From: Avoscillospira sp945864925
Lineage (GTDB): Bacteria > Bacillota > Clostridia > Oscillospirales > Oscillospiraceae
NCBI GenBank assembly: GCA_945830595.1
Contig: CALZZH010000097.1
Coordinates: forward strand, 1 to 8,475
DNA length: 8,475 nucleotides
Direction: 5' to 3'
Below the pieces are notes generated by a model. That model ran no database searches. It was not told where the DNA came from and worked only from the letters and a program-made list of their open reading frames with translations. Both the position numbers and the translations under genes were made by a program. Positions 5,894 through 8,475 of this stretch are shown here, in pieces. The first letter of the stretch is position 1. Each line of letters opens with the position of its first letter.

Positions 5894-6133
5894 TCACTTT
5901 GTTTCCAAAATGGCCACGGGGGCCTCCACATCCACGGTATCGCCTTCCTCGAACAGCTGCTTTTTCAGCACGCCGCTCTCCGTGGCCTCAATCTGGTTGA
6001 CTACTTTGTCTGTCTCAATTTCAAACAGAGGCTCACCGGCAGTGACCATATCGCCCTCTTCCTTGAGCCAGGCACACAAAACACCGTCCTTCATCTCGGG
6101 ACGCAGCTTGGGCATCGTCAATTCTTTTTCCAT
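5894..6133 (-). CDS. Free-standing lipoyl-domain protein (lipoyl carrier)
   Basis: A 79-residue protein consisting of a single biotinyl/lipoyl-attachment domain. It opens MEKELTMPKLRPEMKDG, like the N-terminus of an acyltransferase (E2) subunit of 2-oxoacid or acetoin dehydrogenases. The hairpin turn FEIETDKVVNQIEA (37-50) carries the lysine to be lipoylated, K43. It closes with EEGDTVDVEAPVAILETK, the final strand of the domain, and then stops: there is no linker, no E3-binding domain and no catalytic domain, against about 400 residues for a complete E2. The start at 6131-6133 has AAAGGA upstream, and a tight hairpin (6151-6165) precedes that site. Being sandwiched between a lipoate ligase and lipA suggests it is the protein on which octanoate is converted to lipoate, or a carrier relaying lipoyl groups; it could also serve as the detached lipoyl domain of a dehydrogenase encoded elsewhere. 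It resembles E2 domains more than the GcvH protein. Confidence 0.9.
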   Translation of the reverse strand: MEKELTMPKLRPEMKDGVLCAWLKEEGDMVTAGEPLFEIETDKVVNQIEATESGVLKKQLFEEGDTVDVEAPVAILETK

Positions 6134-6150
6134 TGTTTATCATCCTTTCT

Positions 6151-6165
6151 CCGCGGAAGCCGCGG
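6151..6165 (-). other. GC-rich hairpin ahead of the lipoyl-domain ribosome-binding site
   Basis: CCGCGG, a 3-base loop, then CCGCGG: a 6-bp all-GC stem in the 51-base gap between the first ligase and the lipoyl-domain gene, ending 4 bases before the Shine-Dalgarno AAAGGA. It could set relative translation of the two genes or mark an RNA-processing boundary. No T run follows, so it is not a terminator. Confidence 0.5.
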
Positions 6166-6184
6166 CTGTTGGCGATTATTAAGA

Positions 6185-7132
6185 TTATAACAGGTATTCC
6201 AGCAGCATGTCTCCCTGTTCACCGGCCAGGGTGTGGCAGACGGCTGCCAGACCTTCCGGGTCCAGCCTTGCGCCTTCAAGAAGCCGGGCGGCGTCCTTGC
6301 TGTCCAGGGCAGCACAGTCCACGGAAACGTCGGACAGGATCCCTTTTTTGGCCGCATAGGTCACCCGGATGGGGACGCCGGCGAACAGACCCTCCTTTTC
6401 ATATTGAAAAGCGGGGGTTTTTCCCCAGGTCCAGGCCCAGCTGCGGTACTTTTCGTCCCGCAGGCGGCGGACCGCCTCCTCCTGGGCGGCTGTCAGAGTC
6501 AGGGGCTGCGCGTCCATGGGAACCAGCTGGGCCAACAGCCGTGCCTGAAACGCGTCCAGGGTCATATCCTGGGTCAGATGTGCCCGGATGTTGGTGACCG
6601 GGCAGATGGCGGAGGCGATTCCTTTGGACTGAATGCAGTCGTTTTTGTGGTGGGTGGTGATCTGGTCCAGGGCCGTCAGATCGGACTGGAACAGCAGGGT
6701 GCCGTGCTGCAGGATCCGCCCGCCGGAAACCCGCTGGGCGCTGCCGGAGATTTTCTGCTCGCCGATGGCAATGTCGCAGCTGCGGTTTTTCCGGGCCGGC
6801 ACGCCGATGGCGTTGAGGGCCTCCACCATGGGCATCAGGCAGCGGTCATAGTCCACCGGCCCATCCCGCTTCACCAGAAAGGTGTAGTTCACATTGCCCA
6901 GGTCGTGGTAGACCGTGCCGCCGCCGGAGCTGCGGCGGACGATGGGGATGCCCAGCCGGCGCAGAGCCGGGACGGAAACCTCCCGGCAGATATTCTGATA
7001 GCAGCCCACCACGACGGCCGGACTGTTCTGCCAGAGAAAAAACAGGTCGTCCTCCGGAAAGGTCTGAAAGACGAACTCCTCAAAGGCCTGATTATAGAAA
7101 GGGTCATGGGAGCTGTTTACAATGGTCCGCAA
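6185..7132 (-). CDS. lplA: Lipoate--protein ligase A family protein (first paralog, TTG start)
   Basis: Cytoplasmic enzyme of 315 residues with the complete lipoate-ligase layout. Catalytic domain: RRSSGGGTVYHDLGNVNYTF (66-85), CDIAIGEQKISG (119-130) with K127 the adenylate-contacting lysine, and LQHGTLLF (141-148). The accessory domain begins after YRSWAWTWGKTPAF (229-242), a conserved junction motif. Initiation is at TTG (7130-7132): AAAAGGAG lies 8 bases upstream and no in-frame ATG offers a better start, so expression may be held down by the weak codon. It is the first gene of the lipoate operon, 33 bases from the promoter -10. Odd: the usual R-N-D before the lysine motif reads S-C-D here (C119), so an asparagine that normally faces the active site is replaced by cysteine. 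The position differs from the catalytic cysteine of LipM-type octanoyltransferases, so a thioester mechanism is only speculative. Confidence 0.9.
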   Translation of the reverse strand: MRTIVNSSHDPFYNQAFEEFVFQTFPEDDLFFLWQNSPAVVVGCYQNICREVSVPALRRLGIPIVRRSSGGGTVYHDLGNVNYTFLVKRDGPVDYDRCLMPMVEALNAIGVPARKNRSCDIAIGEQKISGSAQRVSGGRILQHGTLLFQSDLTALDQITTHHKNDCIQSKGIASAICPVTNIRAHLTQDMTLDAFQARLLAQLVPMDAQPLTLTAAQEEAVRRLRDEKYRSWAWTWGKTPAFQYEKEGLFAGVPIRVTYAAKKGILSDVSVDCAALDSKDAARLLEGARLDPEGLAAVCHTLAGEQGDMLLEYLL

Positions 7133-7140
7133 TCCGATCG

Positions 7141-7148
7141 CTCCTTTT
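7141..7148 (-). promoter_or_regulatory. Ribosome-binding site fixing the TTG start
   Basis: AAAAGGAG on the minus strand lies 8 bases upstream of the TTG at 7130-7132. Without it the first ligase gene would have no credible start codon, since the conserved N-terminus (RTIVNSSHDPFYN) begins right after it. Confidence 0.8.
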
Positions 7149-7164
7149 GACAGAATACTTTATC

Positions 7165-7193
7165 ATTATATATCATGGCGGGAGGGCAATCAA
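7165..7193 (-). promoter_or_regulatory. Promoter of the lipoate operon
   Basis: A consensus -10 TATAAT (7165-7170) and a -35 TTGATT (7188-7193) are separated by exactly 17 bases. The -10 is 32 bases from the start codon. It lies just after two terminators, so the operon is transcribed as its own unit. No palindrome or riboswitch-sized leader is present. Confidence 0.85.
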
Positions 7194-7205
7194 CTGCAAT
7201 TTTCC

Positions 7206-7249
7206 CATGCAGATGGGATAAAAAAGCCCGCAGAGCAAGTGTAATCTGC
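7206..7249 (-). terminator. Second of two tandem terminators
   Basis: On the minus strand CCCGCAGAGCA, a 9- to 10-base loop, then TGCTCTGCGGG form an 11-bp stem, followed by CTTTTTTAT. There is no T run on the plus strand. It lies about 60 to 100 bases beyond the first terminator, with no gene between them, and insulates the lipoate promoter from upstream transcription. Confidence 0.9.
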
Positions 7250-7305
7250 TCTGCGGGGAATGTATGAGCGCCCTGCCTTCCTTGTGCCGGAGGCCGGAGT
7301 CTGAT

Positions 7306-7337
7306 AGAATAAAAAAGAAAACCCTGCTTTCGCAGGG
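7306..7337 (-). terminator. Terminator of the 23-codon mini-gene
   Basis: On the minus strand CCCTGC, the tetraloop GAAA, then GCAGGG (7322-7337) is followed by TTTTCTTTTTTATTC. The stem begins 9 bases after the stop codon of the mini-gene, so the message would be only about 130 bases long. Confidence 0.9.
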
Positions 7338-7345
7338 CCATGCCC

Positions 7346-7361
7346 GTCAGCGCTCGCTGAC
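7346..7361 (-). other. Hairpin containing the mini-gene stop codon
   Basis: GTCAGC, a 4-base loop, then GCTGAC: a 6-bp stem that can extend by three G-C pairs past a small bulge. It contains the last codons and the TGA of the mini-gene and lies directly before the terminator stem, giving two consecutive hairpins at the 3' end of a very short RNA. Confidence 0.6.
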
Positions 7362-7418
7362 CCGGGGCTCCTCGTCACCAAAGATCAGGTCATCGATATC
7401 CGGTCGGTTTTTCGTCAT
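7347..7418 (-). CDS. Putative 23-residue acidic microprotein
   Basis: A short reading frame from ATG 7416-7418 to TGA 7347-7349. The product opens MTKNRPDIDDLIFGDEEP and ends in a charged R-V-S-E-R tail. It is acidic, with a short hydrophobic patch (LIF) and no signal or membrane segment. I do not recognise the family. Support for a real gene is contextual: a full-length Shine-Dalgarno AAGGAGGTGA at optimal spacing, a plausible promoter (7441-7470), and a terminator 9 bases after the stop. No downstream gene is joined to it, so it is not an obvious leader peptide, although the lipoate operon follows after two terminators. The same transcript could instead be a small RNA with a chance reading frame. 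It lies between the divergent hydrolase gene and the lipoate operon in a 385-base stretch (7133-7517) with no other gene. Confidence 0.62.
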   Translation of the reverse strand: MTKNRPDIDDLIFGDEEPRVSER

Positions 7419-7422
7419 AGGC

Positions 7423-7432
7423 TCACCTCCTT
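7423..7432 (-). promoter_or_regulatory. Perfect-match Shine-Dalgarno of the mini-gene
   Basis: AAGGAGGTGA on the minus strand is complementary over all 10 bases to the 3' end of 16S rRNA (UCACCUCCUU). GGAGG is 7 bases from the ATG. It is the strongest ribosome-binding site in the window. Confidence 0.8.
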
Positions 7433-7440
7433 ACCTGACC

Positions 7441-7470
7441 AGTATATGCCAAAAGAGGTGTCGAAAGCAA
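7441..7470 (-). promoter_or_regulatory. Putative promoter of the mini-gene
   Basis: A -10 TATACT (7441-7446) and a weaker -35 TTGCTT (7465-7470) with an 18-base spacer. Transcription would begin near 7434, at the very edge of the Shine-Dalgarno, giving a leader of only about 15 bases. Confidence 0.55.
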
Positions 7471-7505
7471 GCAAGAAACCATGAAGCTTCTGTGAACTTT
7501 TTATG

Positions 7506-7512
7506 AAGGGTG
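7506..7512 (+). promoter_or_regulatory. Ribosome-binding site deciding the hydrolase start
   Basis: AAGGGTG is 5 bases before the ATG at 7518. The upstream in-frame ATG at 7503 lies just before this site and has no Shine-Dalgarno of its own. Confidence 0.65.
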
Positions 7513-7517
7513 ATTGT

Positions 7518-8087
7518 ATGAAACATATTTTCCTGCTGGGGGATTCCATCCGCCTGGGCTATGAAACGGCGCTTCAGCAGCTGGCCGGTCCGCAGATACG
7601 GTTCTGGTCGCCGGAGGAGAACTGCCGCTTTGCCCAATATGTCCTGCGGTATGCCCACCAATGGGCGGAAGCCTGCCCGGCAGAACAGGTGGAACTGGTG
7701 GTTTGGAATTGCGGCTTGTGGGACGTGCTGCGGATCATGGGCGACGAACCGCTGACGCCGCTGCCGGTCTACAGGGACTTCCTGCTGCGCATCAGCCGCC
7801 GGCTGGGACAGCTGTTTCCTGTGGCGCGGCAGCTGTTCCTGACCTCCACGCCGACCGTGGAGGCGCGCTATACCGGACACGGCTGCCGCCGCAACCGGGA
7901 TATCGAGGCTTATAATGCCGCAGCCCGGTCGGTGATGGAGGGATTGGGCGTGCCGGTGCTGGACCTGTACGCAGTAGCGGCGGCATTCCCCAGGGAATGG
8001 CGGGCGGACCATGTGCACTATGCACCGGCTGGCTCGGAAGCGCTGGCCCGGGCAATTCTGGCGCAGATTACAGCCATGGCAGAATGA
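7518..8087 (+). CDS. SGNH/GDSL-family hydrolase
   Basis: A 189-residue serine esterase-type enzyme of the SGNH fold, with no signal peptide, so cytoplasmic. Block I is HIFLLGDSIRLGY, with S10 the nucleophile. The block carrying the oxyanion-hole asparagine is VVWNCGLWDV (61-70, N64). Block V is DHVHYAPAGSEALARAI (164-180), with D164 and H167 completing the triad. The GLWD form of the asparagine block is shared with a subgroup of small SGNH hydrolases of unknown substrate; candidates are acetyl or acyl esters of carbohydrates or lipids. The start at 7518 is chosen because of the ribosome-binding site at 7506-7512 and because the first strand then begins at once. It is transcribed away from the mini-gene, and its 3' end overlaps the converging glycosylase gene by 20 bases. 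I see no convincing promoter before it. Confidence 0.88.
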   Translation: MKHIFLLGDSIRLGYETALQQLAGPQIRFWSPEENCRFAQYVLRYAHQWAEACPAEQVELVVWNCGLWDVLRIMGDEPLTPLPVYRDFLLRISRRLGQLFPVARQLFLTSTPTVEARYTGHGCRRNRDIEAYNAAARSVMEGLGVPVLDLYAVAAAFPREWRADHVHYAPAGSEALARAILAQITAMAE

Positions 8088-8475
8088 CCTGCCAGGCCTC
8101 GGTGAGCTTCTCCAGAGTCCAGGCTGCGTTGGCGGGACTGGTGGAAGGCAGCTGGACGGCATCAAGGCCGGTTTCCGGGCGGGTGTATTTGCAGTAATAC
8201 CGGTAGGAGGTTCCGCCGTTGCAGAACACGGCCCGGATCTGTGCGCCCCGGAGAATGGGGCCCAGGTCATTGGGAACGACGCGACGGATGCTGCTGTCCG
8301 AGGAACCGGCAATTTCACAGCTGGCAATCACGTCCCAGAGCGCGATATGATGTCGGTGGAGCAGGGCGGATTTTTCCTCAATGGTATCCGGCATCTGTTC
8401 TTCCAGTACGGCTGCGATCACCCGCCAGAAACGATTCTGCGGATGATGATAGAAAAAGTGCCCCTCCCGGGATTT
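8068..8475 (-). CDS. DNA-deoxyinosine (hypoxanthine-DNA) glycosylase, UDG superfamily, 5' end missing
   Basis: The C-terminal 135 residues of a base-excision repair enzyme that removes deaminated bases, in this family hypoxanthine, from DNA. The reading frame runs off the right edge of the window, so roughly the first 20 to 30 residues, including the first catalytic motif, are outside. Visible motifs: GHFFYHHPQNRFWRVI (5-20), a substrate-recognition helix; ALWDVIASCEIAGSSDSSI (45-63), typical of the hypoxanthine-DNA glycosylase family; FCNGGTSY in the central strand; and LPSTSPANA, the second active-site motif that inserts into the minor groove. The stop TAA is at 8068-8070, inside the 3' end of the hydrolase gene on the other strand. 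A short GTG-initiated reading from 8421 is not the true start, because homology continues upstream to the edge. Confidence 0.9.
   Translation of the reverse strand, partial: KSREGHFFYHHPQNRFWRVIAAVLEEQMPDTIEEKSALLHRHHIALWDVIASCEIAGSSDSSIRRVVPNDLGPILRGAQIRAVFCNGGTSYRYYCKYTRPETGLDAVQLPSTSPANAAWTLEKLTEAWQVILPWL

Noticed and set aside
7258..7305. A second tiny gene between the two terminators
   Set aside because: No start codon with a Shine-Dalgarno is seen on the minus strand, and the interval contains only a short GCCGGAG tandem duplication.

Overview
The window is a GC-rich piece of a bacterial genome. It most likely comes from an anaerobic gut-type Firmicute of the Clostridia (Oscillospirales-like). 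The hints are strong AAGGAGGTGA-type Shine-Dalgarno sites, many short rho-independent terminators, and a lipoprotein signal peptide followed by an Ala/Pro/Glu-rich linker. The protein families present (TrpX-type ABC transporter, YesL, DNA-deoxyinosine glycosylase) fit as well. The taxonomic call is inference. Bases 1-45 are not genomic: they are an Illumina Nextera i7 adapter, so the left edge is a sequencing or assembly end.

Layout. (i) 46-2340, minus strand: an ABC importer operon reading promoter, lipoprotein substrate-binding protein, permease, ATPase. The ATPase is cut by the adapter after its Walker A motif. A strong hairpin sits between the binding-protein and permease genes. (ii) 2437-3146, plus strand: a YesL/DUF624 membrane protein with its own promoter. 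(iii) 3147-3482: a gene-free stretch holding a 133-bp inverted-repeat (MITE/REP-like) element and two weaker hairpins. (iv) 3483-3923, minus strand: a LysR-type regulator fragment that has lost its DNA-binding half. (v) 3979-7193, minus strand: a four-gene lipoate operon with its own promoter and terminator, in the order lipoate ligase paralog, free-standing 79-residue lipoyl domain, lipoyl synthase (lipA), second lipoate ligase paralog. (vi) 7213-7470, minus strand: two tandem terminators and an independently promoted 23-codon mini-gene with a perfect Shine-Dalgarno. (vii) 7518-8087, plus strand: an SGNH/GDSL hydrolase, overlapping tail to tail with (viii) a minus-strand uracil/hypoxanthine-DNA glycosylase that runs off the right edge.

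The most interesting unit is the lipoate operon. LipA needs an octanoylated protein as substrate, and the operon supplies a minimal lipoyl domain with an intact E-T-D-K-V modification site but no E2 catalytic or E3-binding domain. The two ligase paralogs differ from the family consensus in complementary places. Together this suggests a relay in which octanoate or lipoate is loaded on the small domain, sulfurated by LipA and possibly passed on, but that role is inferred. The second point of interest is the 23-residue acidic mini-protein, whose ribosome-binding site is a full match to the 16S anti-Shine-Dalgarno.
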